Shown here: positions 10,107 to 19,461 of the stretch, one piece after another
How positions within the stretch are numbered: position 1 is the first letter of the stretch
How the letters are laid out: every line of letters begins with the position of its first letter
Origin: Oscillospiraceae bacterium
GTDB lineage: Bacteria > Bacillota > Clostridia > Oscillospirales > Oscillospiraceae
Length of the DNA stretch: 64,000 bases
Direction of reading: 5' to 3'
Assembly (NCBI GenBank): GCA_021202845.1
Contig: JAJQCF010000031.1
Location: 179,549-243,548, forward strand
Notes under the pieces: generated by a model
Databases searched by the model: none
The model's input: only the letters and a program-made list of their open reading frames with translations
What the model was told of the DNA's origin: nothing
Translations under genes and position numbers: made by a program

Positions 10107-11705
10107 TTATTTCCCTGCGATATCCGCTTTGAGGCCCATGGGCTCTTCGGCGAAGAGGCGGGGGTCCATTTTCTTGAGGTTGGGGGATATTTTCGGGGTG
10201 AAGTCCATGAGGTCGAGCACGTCCTTTTGCAGGTCGATGCCGTCGGCAATCTCGATGAGCTCGATGCCGTCCTCAACCAGCTGGAACACGGCGCGCTCGG
10301 TGATGTACATGACCTTTTGTTTGGCCTGACGCGCGTATTCGCCGGAGAAGGTTATCTGCTGAACCTGCTTTACGAACTTGCCCGGGCCGTCCTTGACTAT
10401 GTCAAGTCCCGTACCGTTGGGGCGAATGTCGTTCTTGCCGACCGTGAAGGAGCCCATGAGGTAGACTTCCTTGGAGTTCTGGCTGATGTTGATGTAACCG
10501 CCGGCGCCTATGCAGCGTCCGCCGAAGAAGCTGACGTTGACGTTGCCGTTCTGGTCGAACTCGGCGCCGCCGAGGAAGCACTGGTCAAGCATACCGCCGT
10601 CGTACATATCAATGACGTCGGTCTGCGCGAACATACATTCAGCGTTGGCAACACCGGGGAAGGAGAGACCCTCCTGAACCTGACCGCCCATCGGGCCGGA
10701 CTCGACGGAGCAGGTGATGGCGTCGGAAATTCCCTCTTCAGCGCATACGGAGCCGATGCCGGAGGGCATACCGCTGCCGAGGTTGACGATGACGCCGGGC
10801 TTAATCTCCATAGCCGCGCGGCGGGCGATGACCTTGCGTATATTCAGCGGGAGCTTCTTGGTGGCGTTGCCGGCCAGCTTCTGCTCGCCGGAGAGCTCGG
10901 GGCGGTACTTGGTGGTGGCGTAGCACTGGCGGCTGTTCATCGGGTCTTGGGCGACAACGATGTAGTCAACGAGCTTGTTGTGGATGCGGATGTTGCGCAC
11001 CTTCAGGCTGTTGCGGGGAACAACGGCCTCAACCTGAGCAATGACGATACCTCCGTTGTTGTGCGCGGCGACAGCGGCCTCCAGCTCGGTGCCGACTATG
11101 GCCTCGTGCTCCATGGAGAGGTTTCCGTCCTCGTCGGCGTAGGTGGCGCGCAGGAAGCAGACGTTTGCGGGCGGAGTCTTGTAGAAGAGGTACTCCTCGC
11201 CCTCGATATCCATCAGCTCAACAACCTTGCCCATGTCGCGTGCCTTCTGGTTGAAGGCGCAGCCCTCGTTGCGGGGGTCGGCAAAGGTGTGCAGACCGAC
11301 CTTGGTGATAAGGCCGGGACGGTGGCCGGCGGCGCAGCGGTAGAGGTTGCACATAACGCCCATCGGGGGCATGTAGCAGGCAATCTTGTTGTCGTTCACC
11401 ATGTAGGCCAGCGCGTGGGCGTCGGTCAGGTTGCCGACAAAGAGGGTCTTTATAAGTCCCTCGGCGCGCAGCTTGTTGGGGCCGAGGTTGAAGCCCTTGT
11501 AGGGCTCGAGGCTGTCGGTCTTGTCGCCGGGGGTGATTGAGCAGACAAACGTCAAATCCTTGGGGTGGCCTTCCTTGGCGTAGCGGTCGGCAAGGCCGGT
11601 GTAAAGCTCCTCGGGGCTGCCCAGAGAACCAAAGCCGCCGTTTATAACAGCGTCGCCGTCCTTGATGTAGGACATAGCCTCCTCAACGGTTACAAACTTA
11701 GACAT
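10107..11705 (-). CDS. Family I acyl-CoA:carboxylate CoA-transferase (YdiF/Pct type)
   Basis: This 532-residue fused alpha-beta CoA-transferase starts at ATG 11705 with AAAGGAT upstream. The beta half has the active-site glutamate, Glu335 in SVESGPMGG, where the CoA thioester forms, and the conserved MYDGGMLDQCFLGGAEFD and GAGGYINISQNSKEV blocks. Family members move CoA between short-chain acids such as acetate, propionate and acetoacetate. As the last gene of the BKACE operon it would plausibly re-activate acetoacetate or another acid product using an acyl-CoA donor. A second family member is at 34135-35706. The exact acid pair cannot be read from sequence. Confidence 0.88.
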   Translation of the reverse strand: MSKFVTVEEAMSYIKDGDAVINGGFGSLGSPEELYTGLADRYAKEGHPKDLTFVCSITPGDKTDSLEPYKGFNLGPNKLRAEGLIKTLFVGNLTDAHALAYMVNDNKIACYMPPMGVMCNLYRCAAGHRPGLITKVGLHTFADPRNEGCAFNQKARDMGKVVELMDIEGEEYLFYKTPPANVCFLRATYADEDGNLSMEHEAIVGTELEAAVAAHNNGGIVIAQVEAVVPRNSLKVRNIRIHNKLVDYIVVAQDPMNSRQCYATTKYRPELSGEQKLAGNATKKLPLNIRKVIARRAAMEIKPGVIVNLGSGMPSGIGSVCAEEGISDAITCSVESGPMGGQVQEGLSFPGVANAECMFAQTDVIDMYDGGMLDQCFLGGAEFDQNGNVNVSFFGGRCIGAGGYINISQNSKEVYLMGSFTVGKNDIRPNGTGLDIVKDGPGKFVKQVQQITFSGEYARQAKQKVMYITERAVFQLVEDGIELIEIADGIDLQKDVLDLMDFTPKISPNLKKMDPRLFAEEPMGLKADIAGK

Positions 11706-11742
11706 ATATATTTTATCCTTTCAAAAATCAACATCATTCAAG

Positions 11743-11778
11743 ATACGCCTGACGGCTTTTTTGGGTCGTCAGGCGTAT
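11743..11778. repeat. 12-bp perfect inverted repeat inside the operon
   Basis: ATACGCCTGACG and its exact complement CGTCAGGCGTAT flank a 12-base loop in the 93-bp gap between the cupin and CoA-transferase genes. In the direction of transcription no T-run follows, so it is more likely an mRNA processing or stability element than a terminator. Confidence 0.75.
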
Positions 11779-11798
11779 TGATTTGGCAAGATTACAAA

Positions 11799-12257
11799 TT
11801 ACTTGTAAACGTCCTCTCCGTCGTAGGTGTCCTTCATTATAATAGAGAAGTGGAAGATAGGACGGTTTACTTCCAGAACGCGCATCGGGTTGTGGCGCAG
11901 TCCGGCGGGAACGTAAATCATGGTGGAGTGTGTCAGCAGGTGAGCTTCGCCCTCTATGGAGAACTCAATCTTGCCGCCGAGGTCATAGGGGTTGTCCTTG
12001 TCGCTGCTGAAGAAGCCGATAAGCTCGTTGGTGTCGCCGTGGGCGTGCTCGGTGAAGATGGGGTCACGCTCGGGAACCGCATAGTACCATGCGGTGTTCA
12101 TCTGGAACGCGCCGGGGCAGACGCTGCCGTCCATCCAGAGTATGCGCTTGGCAAACTTATCGTAAATTTTCTTAAAATCGGCGTCCATGCCGGGTCCGGG
12201 GCTGTTCTGTACGAAAAACTTTCCGTACTCGCCGCCGTTATTGTTGTCATACACCAT
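11799..12257 (-). CDS. Cupin-domain protein
   Basis: This 152-residue single-domain protein has likely metal ligands in the cupin pattern: His-x-His and Glu in EHAHGDTNELIGFF (about residues 70-83) and a later His in AGLRHNP (about 125). AAAGGAG lies 9 bases before ATG 12257. It sits between the 3-hydroxyacyl dehydrogenase and CoA-transferase genes, so it should act on, isomerise or sense an intermediate of that pathway. Cupins have too many activities for a reaction to be named. Confidence 0.75.
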   Translation of the reverse strand: MVYDNNNGGEYGKFFVQNSPGPGMDADFKKIYDKFAKRILWMDGSVCPGAFQMNTAWYYAVPERDPIFTEHAHGDTNELIGFFSSDKDNPYDLGGKIEFSIEGEAHLLTHSTMIYVPAGLRHNPMRVLEVNRPIFHFSIIMKDTYDGEDVYK

Positions 12258-12299
12258 ACGGCATTTCTCCTTTCATAGTCCGCTTGTTTATTTTGTGGA

Positions 12300-13259
12300 T
12301 TATTTGCACTCTTCGGTGGGCAGCTCCCAGTTGATGAACTTCCAGTAAGGAGCGTTGACCTTCTTCTGGTACTCGACCATGTCAACGTTGCTCCAGTCGT
12401 AGAAGCCGCGCTTTGTCGGGCTCTTGGCGCCCCAAGCGTCGGGGGACTCGGCCTTTTCCTTGATGCAGTCGGGGGCTCCCTCGTAACGCGGAAGAATGGG
12501 GAACACGCTGTTGCAGGTGGTGATGTTGAGCTTGTAGCCGCCGTTGTCGAAGTGGTCGAAAATGCCTATGCTGCTGTAGCGGGGGCAGAAGCTGTAGTTG
12601 AGGCAGGTGTCGATGTCCTTGGGCTCGCACACGCCGTCCTCGACCAGCTTGAGGCAGGCAGCCCACAGCGCGAACTGCAGGTAGTTGCCGATGAAGCCGG
12701 GGTTGGGCTTTTTGAGCACAACGGGCTTGCGGTCGAGAGCCTCGAGCACGCTCTTGGCGTAGTCAACAACGCCGGGCGCGGTCTTCTCGGAAGCGCACAG
12801 CTCGAAGTAGGGAACCATGTGAACAGGGAAGAAGGGGTGTGTGACTATAACGCGGTCTGCGTATTTGCCGCAGAGGGCGACGAGCTTGTCGGGAACCATA
12901 GAGGAGGAGCAGGAGCCAATGGCCTTTATCTTCGGGCAGCAGCGCTCGATGTTGCCGAAGACCTCTCTCTTGACGTCCTCGTTCTCCAGCGCAGCCTCGA
13001 AGATGATGTCGCAGTCGGCCATGCCTTCGTAGTCGTTGACGTAGACGAGGTAGGTGCCGCATATCTTGGCCTGCTCGGCGGTGAGTATGCCCTGAGCTAT
13101 CATCTCGTCATACATTTTATCAAAGTCCGCTTTGTAAACAGCTTCCTTCGCAGGATTGCGGACGTAGCAAACGGTTTTGTAGCCGTGCATGGTGGAGAGA
13201 ACAGCGGTGCTGTTGCCAATCATGCCAAGGCCGACAATGCCGATAACGGTGTCTTTCAT
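12300..13259 (-). CDS. 3-hydroxyacyl-CoA / L-carnitine dehydrogenase family protein
   Basis: This 319-residue NAD-dependent dehydrogenase has the Rossmann loop GLGMIG at residues 10-15, the GSCSSSMVP block near 115-123, and the catalytic histidine region THPFFPVHMVP with His141. This layout is shared by 3-hydroxyacyl-CoA dehydrogenases and by carnitine or other 3-hydroxy-acid dehydrogenases. ATG 13259 is preferred to the TTG at 13274 because GAGG sits 8 bases before it. Next to a BKACE gene, oxidation of a free 3-hydroxy acid to a 3-keto acid is the likelier role than beta-oxidation. No crotonase or thiolase genes accompany it. Confidence 0.82.
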   Translation of the reverse strand: MKDTVIGIVGLGMIGNSTAVLSTMHGYKTVCYVRNPAKEAVYKADFDKMYDEMIAQGILTAEQAKICGTYLVYVNDYEGMADCDIIFEAALENEDVKREVFGNIERCCPKIKAIGSCSSSMVPDKLVALCGKYADRVIVTHPFFPVHMVPYFELCASEKTAPGVVDYAKSVLEALDRKPVVLKKPNPGFIGNYLQFALWAACLKLVEDGVCEPKDIDTCLNYSFCPRYSSIGIFDHFDNGGYKLNITTCNSVFPILPRYEGAPDCIKEKAESPDAWGAKSPTKRGFYDWSNVDMVEYQKKVNAPYWKFINWELPTEECK

Positions 13260-13285
13260 AGTTTCAGACCTCAAAATTCAAAAAC

Positions 13286-14221
13286 TCAGGTGTTGGCGCG
13301 AACCTTGCAGCCGGGGGTCAGCTGGGGAATGCCGAGCATATCGCGGGCTTCCTCAGGAGTGGCAACCTCCATGTCGAGCTCGTGGATGATGCGGGCAATA
13401 CGCTCAACAAGCTGGGCGTTGCTCTTGGCGGGGACGTGGTAGCTGTAGTTGATGTTGTCCTCCATGCCGGTGCGGATACCGGTGCCGCGCAGCATACCGA
13501 ACACAGTGCCGTGCAGCTGGTTTGCGCCGATGGCCATGGTGGTCAGGTCGATGGGCTTCTTCACGCCGGCTTCGGCAGCGTTGGAGCGGCAGAGCTGAAT
13601 CATGTAGTCGATGTTCTCCTGAGTGCAGCTGATAGCGCCCTGAGAAACCTTGTCCATGCCCATAACGAGGGTCAGGGATACGGGGTCATCAAAAACACCG
13701 GCGGGGTAGAGGTACTTGAAAACGTCCTCAACGGCGGTCGGGTCAAAGACTTCTATCTCAGCCTTGATGCCGAGGTCCTTGATGCGCTGAGCGGTCTTGA
13801 TGAGCCACTTGCGGGTCCACATGTAGATGAACTCGAGGTCGCCCCAAGTGGTGGTCATCAGGGAGCAGTCCAGAGAGCACATTTCAGGCAGGCAGGCGGG
13901 GTCGTTCATTTCCAGAACGCCGAGGCCGTCGTCGGTCTCCGCGTTGTCGCGGGTTGCGGGGGCGGAGGAGTTCTGAACAATGATGGGGCACTTTGCGCGG
14001 ATGCCGCAGTTTATTTCTGCAAAGATGTTGCCGTCGTTGCAGCTCTTGCCGGCCTTGTTGCGGGCGTGAACGTGGACGATTGTAGCGCCGGCGTTGTAGC
14101 AGTCGTAAGCGGAATCAATGATTTCGGCGGGCTGCTCGGGCAGAGCGGGGTTCTGCTCCTTGCCTTGGAAGTTGCCGGTCTGGGCGACGGTCAATACTAC
14201 TTTTCTTTTCTGGTAAGCCAT
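13286..14221 (-). CDS. BKACE family beta-keto acid cleavage enzyme
   Basis: The protein has 311 residues. BKACE enzymes (formerly DUF849; founding member 3-keto-5-aminohexanoate cleavage enzyme) use Zn to convert a beta-keto acid plus acetyl-CoA into acetoacetate plus a new acyl-CoA. Zinc ligands are visible as His50 and His52 in IVHVHARNKAG, with the conserved GIRTGMEDN segment near residue 250 supplying Arg and Glu. Start ATG 14221 has AAAGGA upstream; the ATG at 14239 has none. It is the first gene of the operon, 26 bases before the dehydrogenase gene. The identity of the keto acid is unknown; 3-dehydrocarnitine is one precedent. Confidence 0.87.
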   Translation of the reverse strand: MAYQKRKVVLTVAQTGNFQGKEQNPALPEQPAEIIDSAYDCYNAGATIVHVHARNKAGKSCNDGNIFAEINCGIRAKCPIIVQNSSAPATRDNAETDDGLGVLEMNDPACLPEMCSLDCSLMTTTWGDLEFIYMWTRKWLIKTAQRIKDLGIKAEIEVFDPTAVEDVFKYLYPAGVFDDPVSLTLVMGMDKVSQGAISCTQENIDYMIQLCRSNAAEAGVKKPIDLTTMAIGANQLHGTVFGMLRGTGIRTGMEDNINYSYHVPAKSNAQLVERIARIIHELDMEVATPEEARDMLGIPQLTPGCKVRANT

Positions 14222-14289
14222 AATCAGTTTTCCTTTCATGTTTAAGATTTTGGATTTTGATTGATTATTTGCTTTTAACTATCTGGATT

Positions 14290-14338
14290 GGAATTATCCG
14301 TACGTGTCTATTATAATTCCATGTTCATCATCAATCAA
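14290..14338 (-). promoter_or_regulatory. Promoter of the BKACE operon with a possible LysR operator
   Basis: On the minus strand TTGATT (14333-14338) and TATAAT (14310-14315) are 17 bases apart. An inverted repeat GGAATTAT (14290-14297) / ATAATTCC (14313-14320) overlaps the -10. Its size and position would suit binding by one of the two LysR proteins encoded upstream; this is inference. Confidence 0.6.
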
Positions 14339-14384
14339 TCCGAATTTTTTATCAGTTTATAATTATAAATAGTATATCGTGAAA

Positions 14385-14430
14385 CAAAAACGCCCCGCTG
14401 TGTTTCACGCAAAAGCGCTGACAGCGGGGC
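14385..14430 (-). terminator. Terminator of the first LysR gene
   Basis: A perfect 10-bp stem GCCCCGCTGT/ACAGCGGGGC is followed on the minus strand by GTTTTTG. It separates the LysR gene at 14453 from the BKACE operon promoter. Confidence 0.85.
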
Positions 14431-14452
14431 AAAAATATGTGAAATAGGGGAC

Positions 14453-15346
14453 TTAGTGCTGGTTTTCGTACTTTTTCAGGGCGGAAAGCTCCAAGAACTT
14501 AGGAATATCGGGGTTGCTGTTGGTTTTGTGCCACGCCACGACGTTGCTTATTTCCACATCGTTGCCGGGAATGGGAATGCAGACGACGTTGGAGTAGTTG
14601 TAGAATGTGGCGAAGTCGCGCGGCAGTATGGCCACGCCGACGCCGGAGTTGACGCCGAGAAGTATTGTGTCCGCGCGGTTGAAGTAGTTGATAACGTCCG
14701 GCGTTATGCCGCGGTTGGCACAGATGCGCTTTATGTGGTTAGAGAGCGTGAACTCGTCGTCCGGCGCGGAGATAAAATGATATTGCTTGAGGGTGTTCCA
14801 GTCGTTTATGTCTATGCTGTCGGCTATGCTGCGGTGGGCGTAGAGGCTGAGCTGGGAGGAGAACGTGTGAATGGTGTTTGTGTTCTCGCTGTCCGCCACC
14901 TGATGGGCGTGGGCAAAGTAGATGTCGTAGGAGCGCTGGCTGATTGCGGTCATCATGTCGAAGCCCTCCAGCATACGGACGTTAATCTGTATGGTGCGGT
15001 ACTTGTTGGAGAACTCCGTCAGGCAGTCCGTGAAGAGGTCGGTGGCGCTGGAGAGAATGGCCACGCGCAGGTAGCCGCGGCGCCCCTCCGCCATGTTGCG
15101 CAGACGGTTTTCCGCCTCGGCCTGCAAAGAGAGCATTTGGTTGGCGTAGACTATAAATTCCACACCCTCCGGCGTGAGCGAGACGCTGCGGCTGTCGCGG
15201 TTGAGCAGCTTGACGCCTATGCTGCCCTCAAGCGATTTGATGTAATTGCTCACCGTGGGCTGCGTCACATAAAATTCGTTGGCGGTCTTGGTAAAGTTCA
15301 GTGTCTTGGAAAGAGAGAGAAATAGCTTGAGCTGCAGGGTATCCAT
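14453..15346 (-). CDS. LysR family transcriptional regulator
   Basis: This 297-residue protein has the N-terminal winged HTH of the LysR family (about 1-60: LSKTLNFTKTANEFYVTQPTVSNYIKSLE) followed by a periplasmic-binding-like effector domain (about 90-290). ATG 15346 has GGAGG just upstream. LysR regulators usually act on adjacent genes in response to a pathway metabolite. This one is upstream of the BKACE operon on the same strand but separated from it by a terminator, so it is transcribed on its own. Confidence 0.9.
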   Translation of the reverse strand: MDTLQLKLFLSLSKTLNFTKTANEFYVTQPTVSNYIKSLEGSIGVKLLNRDSRSVSLTPEGVEFIVYANQMLSLQAEAENRLRNMAEGRRGYLRVAILSSATDLFTDCLTEFSNKYRTIQINVRMLEGFDMMTAISQRSYDIYFAHAHQVADSENTNTIHTFSSQLSLYAHRSIADSIDINDWNTLKQYHFISAPDDEFTLSNHIKRICANRGITPDVINYFNRADTILLGVNSGVGVAILPRDFATFYNYSNVVCIPIPGNDVEISNVVAWHKTNSNPDIPKFLELSALKKYENQH

Positions 15347-15420
15347 GTTTGTCCTCCAAAGATATAATTGGTGTATATTAAATTTTTTATAGTTTAAAAT
15401 TTATTTGCGCTGTTATGCTT

Positions 15421-16332
15421 TTACCATCTGGACGCTTCAATGGCTGTATAGCGGCGAATGCGCTTGATAAGCTCGCCCCTGACCGCGCTGTTGGGCTTGC
15501 GGTGGGACGAGAGCAGCCAGACGTAGCGCGGGTCTATTGGGTCGGAGAGCTGCACCTTGAAAATGTCGTCGGCGTCAAAGCGGTAGGTGTCCGGCACGAG
15601 CGCAAGGCAAAGCCCCATTTTTACCATCGGGATAAAGAGTGACAGAGAGCTGACCTTGAACGTGGGGTCAAGGATAATGCCGCGCCCCATTAGAACCTCG
15701 TTCAAAAATTGCGGAATATGCCCCTGCATGACGAACGGGTAGTTAGCAACAAGCGCGCGCAGGGAGTGCGAGCCGGTCCTGAGCTGCTCGAAGCCCTTGC
15801 CCGCAATCACGATGTCGTTGAACTGCAGCAGCCGCTCGCTGGCAAAGTCGGGCGATGTCGGCGCGCTGAAGAGCGAGAGGCAGGCGACGTCGATGTCCTT
15901 GGTACTCAGCGTGTCCACGCCGAACTCGTTTATGTCCGTGGAGATGTACTCGACCTCTAACTTCACCTGCGGAAAGTCGTTGTGGAAGTCCTTGAGCACC
16001 GGCAGGATATACTGCTGGAAAGTGAAATCGTTCACGCCAATGCGTATGACGGAGCCCTCGCCCAGCTGCTGCATACGCCTTATGCGCTCCTCGCCGTCGA
16101 AAATGCTCTCGCAGCCCTTGGAGACATGAGTGTAAAGCATTTCGCCCTCGGCCGTGAACGAGACTCCGTGCTGGGTGCGGTCGAAAAGCCGGCAGCCGAG
16201 CTCGCTCTCCAAGCTCTGTATAGCTCTGCTCACAGTGGACTGGGAGAGAAAGAGCGCGTTGGCGGCGTGGGTTATGTTCATGTATTTACCTACGTAGTAG
16301 AAAACCTTGTATACGTCGAAGCTGGCTGACAT
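15421..16332 (-). CDS. LysR family transcriptional regulator, second copy
   Basis: The protein has about 303 residues, with an N-terminal LysR HTH (FYYVGKYMNITHAANALFLS, TVSRAIQSLE) and a C-terminal effector domain. It is only distantly similar to the first LysR protein in the effector half. Two starts are possible: TTG 16338 (GGGG five bases upstream) or ATG 16332 (11 bases); the ATG is given here. It is divergent from the TRAP transporter genes with a shared 370-bp control region, which makes it the natural candidate regulator of the transporter. Confidence 0.88.
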   Translation of the reverse strand: MSASFDVYKVFYYVGKYMNITHAANALFLSQSTVSRAIQSLESELGCRLFDRTQHGVSFTAEGEMLYTHVSKGCESIFDGEERIRRMQQLGEGSVIRIGVNDFTFQQYILPVLKDFHNDFPQVKLEVEYISTDINEFGVDTLSTKDIDVACLSLFSAPTSPDFASERLLQFNDIVIAGKGFEQLRTGSHSLRALVANYPFVMQGHIPQFLNEVLMGRGIILDPTFKVSSLSLFIPMVKMGLCLALVPDTYRFDADDIFKVQLSDPIDPRYVWLLSSHRKPNSAVRGELIKRIRRYTAIEASRW

Positions 16333-16392
16333 GGCCAAAGCAACCCCTTTTGCTTCAATAAATTATTCTTTCAACGCTATTAGCATACCTTA

Positions 16393-16421
16393 TTGATTTC
16401 TGTATAAAATTGCTGTATACT
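16393..16421 (+). promoter_or_regulatory. Promoter of the TRAP transporter genes
   Basis: TTGATT (16393-16398) and TATACT (16416-16421) have a 17-base spacer. Transcription would begin near 16428, giving a leader of about 275 bases before the first gene at 16705. Confidence 0.65.
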
Positions 16422-16704
16422 ATATTACAATAAATTTAGGGATTATGCAAGAGGAAATGCTAAAAAATACTCAGAAATGCGTCAGATGCATGGCGGACGC
16501 GCAAAAGCGCATTTGCAAAAACTTTGAACAAAGTGTTATGGTTAATCAAGCAATGTGAGACTGTCGTTAACTGCGCAGGGCGACAGCTCATGTTACATAA
16601 AAAGTAGGGGAATGTATTTGATTCCACAAAATATTGTGGCATGAGAAAAGTTCCGCGACAAAGAAAGAATCAACCATAGAAACCCTTAGGAGTGATGTAA
16701 TGAA
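16422..16704 (+). promoter_or_regulatory. Long untranslated leader of the TRAP operon with a palindrome
   Basis: No open frame of note occurs here. A perfect inverted repeat CCACAA-AATA-TTGTGG lies at 16624-16639, about 65 bases before the dctM-type start, and looks like a protein-binding site. A TAGGAG SD site is at 16687-16692, rather far (12 bases) from the ATG. No known riboswitch was recognised. Confidence 0.5.
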
Positions 16705-18042
16705 ATGAGTAGTGGACTGTTAGTCGGCATCATCGGCTTGCTCATACTGCTGGTACTGCTGTTCCTCGGAATGCACATCGGTATCGCAATGACAGTTGTG
16801 GGCGTCGTTGGTGTCATGTTCATGAAGCTGCAATCGGGTCTTCCGTTCAGCACCGTCCTTACGCAGGGCATAGGACTGATGTCAAACGGCCCGTTCGCGT
16901 CAACAACGAAGGAGACACTGGTCGTCATACCAATGTTCACGCTGATGGGCGTCGTGTGCTATCACGCCGGCATCAGCCAAGAACTGTATGCGGCCTGCTA
17001 CAAGTGGGTGAGCCGTGTGCGCGGCGGTCTTGCCATTGCAACCGAAATCGCGTGCGCGTTCTTCGGCGCCATCTGCGGCTCCGCGACCGCCACCACCGCC
17101 AGCATGGGCAAGATTTGCCTTCCCGAAATGGATAAGTACGGCTACAAGCGTACGCTGTCCTGCGGAGCTATCTCCGCCGGCGGCACCTTGGGTCTGCTCA
17201 TTCCTCCCAGCACCGGCTTTATGCTCTACGGTATCAACGCGGGCATAGGCGTCGGCAAGATGTTCATCTCCGGCATAATCCCCGGAATAATTCTGTGCTT
17301 ATGCTACGCTGCGGTCGCAGTTATCATCTGCACAATCGACAAAGACGCCGGCCCCAAGGGTCCCGCTTTCCCGATGAAGGAAAAGCTCAAGGCTCTGCTC
17401 GGCGTTCTGCCCGTGCTCGTGCTGTTCATACTCGTTCTGGGCGGCATACTGCTGGGCTGGTGCTCCGCCACCGAAGGCGGCGCAGTCGGTGCTTTTGGCG
17501 CGTTCATATTCATGGCCGCCAAGAGAAAGTTCACATTCAAGAATGTTGTCGCCGCTCTTGAGGAAACTCTGGACACCACCGCTATGATATTCATCATTAT
17601 GATTGGTTCCGATATCCTCGGTCAGTTCTTCGCTGCCACCGGCATTTCCAGCATCCTTGCAAACCTTGCCACCTCCGCAAACATTAACCGCTGGCTCATC
17701 CTGCTGCTGTGCCTGTTGGTCTACGGTCTGCTGGGCTGCTTTGTGGACTCCCTGCCGCTTATCGTTCTTCTCACCCCGATATTCCTGCCGGTCGTAGAAA
17801 TACTCGGCTTCGACGCCATGTGGTTCGGCGTGCTTATGGTCATGCTCATGGAGTTCGGCCTTATGACACCGCCTGTCGGCATGTGCTGCTACGTCATGGC
17901 AGGTATAGCCAAGGATACGTCGCTCGGAACAATATTCAAGGGCACAGCCCCCTTCCTTGCGGGCATTATAGTTGCTCTCCTTATTGTTATGATTTTCCCC
18001 GCGACCGCAACTTGGCTCCCCAGCTTCATGTCCTACGGTTAA
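16705..18042 (+). CDS. TRAP transporter large permease (DctM type)
   Basis: This 445-residue, very hydrophobic protein has a dozen or so membrane segments. Family features include the N-terminal LLILLVLLFLGMHIGIAM segment, GGTLGLLIPPSTGFMLYGI near 170-190, and a C-terminal FGLMTPPVGMCCYVMAG block near 387-403. DctM proteins form the transport channel of sodium-driven TRAP importers for organic acids. It is the first gene of the transporter operon; the usual order is binding protein, small, then large subunit. ATG 16705 is the only plausible start because the overlapping ATG at 16700 stops after two codons. Confidence 0.93.
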   Translation: MSSGLLVGIIGLLILLVLLFLGMHIGIAMTVVGVVGVMFMKLQSGLPFSTVLTQGIGLMSNGPFASTTKETLVVIPMFTLMGVVCYHAGISQELYAACYKWVSRVRGGLAIATEIACAFFGAICGSATATTASMGKICLPEMDKYGYKRTLSCGAISAGGTLGLLIPPSTGFMLYGINAGIGVGKMFISGIIPGIILCLCYAAVAVIICTIDKDAGPKGPAFPMKEKLKALLGVLPVLVLFILVLGGILLGWCSATEGGAVGAFGAFIFMAAKRKFTFKNVVAALEETLDTTAMIFIIMIGSDILGQFFAATGISSILANLATSANINRWLILLLCLLVYGLLGCFVDSLPLIVLLTPIFLPVVEILGFDAMWFGVLMVMLMEFGLMTPPVGMCCYVMAGIAKDTSLGTIFKGTAPFLAGIIVALLIVMIFPATATWLPSFMSYG

Positions 18043-18117
18043 TAAACCGATAGTACATATCCCCCTTTCGCATAAGCAAACTTTCCTGTGTACAAAATTT
18101 ATTTAGGAGGAAAACAC

Positions 18118-19413
18118 ATGAAAAAGTATCTTGCGATTATTCTGGCAATCTGCATGGTTCTGAGCCTCTGCGCCTGCGGCAGCTCCAGCACCACAACCAC
18201 TGACACGTCATCTTCCACCGCTGCTGACACCAGCACAGCCGCTGATACCAGCTCCGACACCGCTTCCGATGACACCGCTTCTGACGACACTGCTGCCGCC
18301 AGCACCGAGCTGCCCGTAGCCAGCGACTACGAGCTCGTTGCTTGGGACGGCACCAGCGAACCCACCAGGGACAACGGACCTTGGGCTCAGGCCTATGCCG
18401 TTGCCGACGCTCTGGCCGAGATGGCCGCCGAGTATGACGACGTTGTCGCCACCCGCACCTACACCGTGGCCTGCCACGACCCCGCTAACTCCGCCCCCGG
18501 CGAGTTCCTGAGCGCTTGGGCTGACGCTATCACAGTCGCCACCGAGGGCGCTGTTGACCTCAACATCGGCTACTCCGGCGCTATGTCCGGCACCATGGCT
18601 GCTCTGGACGACATGAAGTCCGGCGCTATCGACTTCTGCTGGACCCTGCCCTGCTACTTCAAGGGCTACATGCCTTACACCAACGTAATCCAGAACCCCG
18701 GCCTTGAGATTCCCAACGCCACTGTCGGTTCTTACGTAATGTGGGACCTCTACAACAGCAGCGATGAACTGCAGGCCGAGTTTGCCGACGACGGCGAGGT
18801 CATGTTCGTATGGGCCAACTGCCCCAGCCCTCTGAGCTACAAGGGCGACCACGAGATTACCAGCCTCTCTGAGGTCACCGGCAACATCCGCGGCAACAAC
18901 GGCCCTGCCCAGACCTTCATTGACGAGGTCGGCGCCACCGTGTTCTCCTGCGCTATCGGCGATGTTTACACCAACGTAACCACCGGCATCATCAACTACC
19001 TCATCACCGACTGGCACGGCATCGCTTCCTTCGCTCTCTATGACGAAGGCGTTCTCAACTACTACGTTGACACCAACATCGGCTGCTCCGCTTACACCCT
19101 CATGTGCAACAGCGACATCTGGGCCGCAATGGACGCCGACACTCAGGCCGCTATCAAGTCCGTCTCCGGCGACTACCTGCTGAACCTCGTTCAGATTTGG
19201 GAGTACTGGACCGCTTACGGCCGTTACAGCGCCGAGTCCACCGGCGGCGTCATCTTCGAGCCGTCCGACGAGCTGGCTGCTGACCTCGAGGCTGCTTACG
19301 AAGCAGTTGCCGAGACTTGGGTTTCCGAGCAGGCCGACACCGCCGTCGCTCAGGATTTGTACGACACCGCGAAGTCCCTCGTTGCTGAGTACTCTGCTCA
19401 GTTCGACTTCTGA
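18118..19413 (+). CDS. TRAP transporter substrate-binding lipoprotein (DctP type)
   Basis: The protein has 431 residues. A lipoprotein signal ends at LSLCACGSS, followed by a linker of about 40 residues rich in Thr, Ser, Asp and Ala, which makes it longer than Gram-negative DctP proteins. The binding domain has the family features: a conserved Arg (about 258, in TGNIRGNNGPA) that normally pairs with the substrate carboxylate, and VYTNVTTGIINYLITDWHG after it. It captures an organic acid at the cell surface. ATG 18118 has AGGAGG upstream. High C-ending codon use suggests strong expression. Confidence 0.92.
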   Translation: MKKYLAIILAICMVLSLCACGSSSTTTTDTSSSTAADTSTAADTSSDTASDDTASDDTAAASTELPVASDYELVAWDGTSEPTRDNGPWAQAYAVADALAEMAAEYDDVVATRTYTVACHDPANSAPGEFLSAWADAITVATEGAVDLNIGYSGAMSGTMAALDDMKSGAIDFCWTLPCYFKGYMPYTNVIQNPGLEIPNATVGSYVMWDLYNSSDELQAEFADDGEVMFVWANCPSPLSYKGDHEITSLSEVTGNIRGNNGPAQTFIDEVGATVFSCAIGDVYTNVTTGIINYLITDWHGIASFALYDEGVLNYYVDTNIGCSAYTLMCNSDIWAAMDADTQAAIKSVSGDYLLNLVQIWEYWTAYGRYSAESTGGVIFEPSDELAADLEAAYEAVAETWVSEQADTAVAQDLYDTAKSLVAEYSAQFDF

Positions 19414-19461
19414 TAAGTTAAGCAATTTATTTCAAGGTTTCTTAGAAAGGGGATATAACCC

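Noticed and set aside
16422..16704. Possible riboswitch in the TRAP leader
   Set aside because: No known aptamer core or terminator hairpin with T-run was recognised; only the palindrome stands out.
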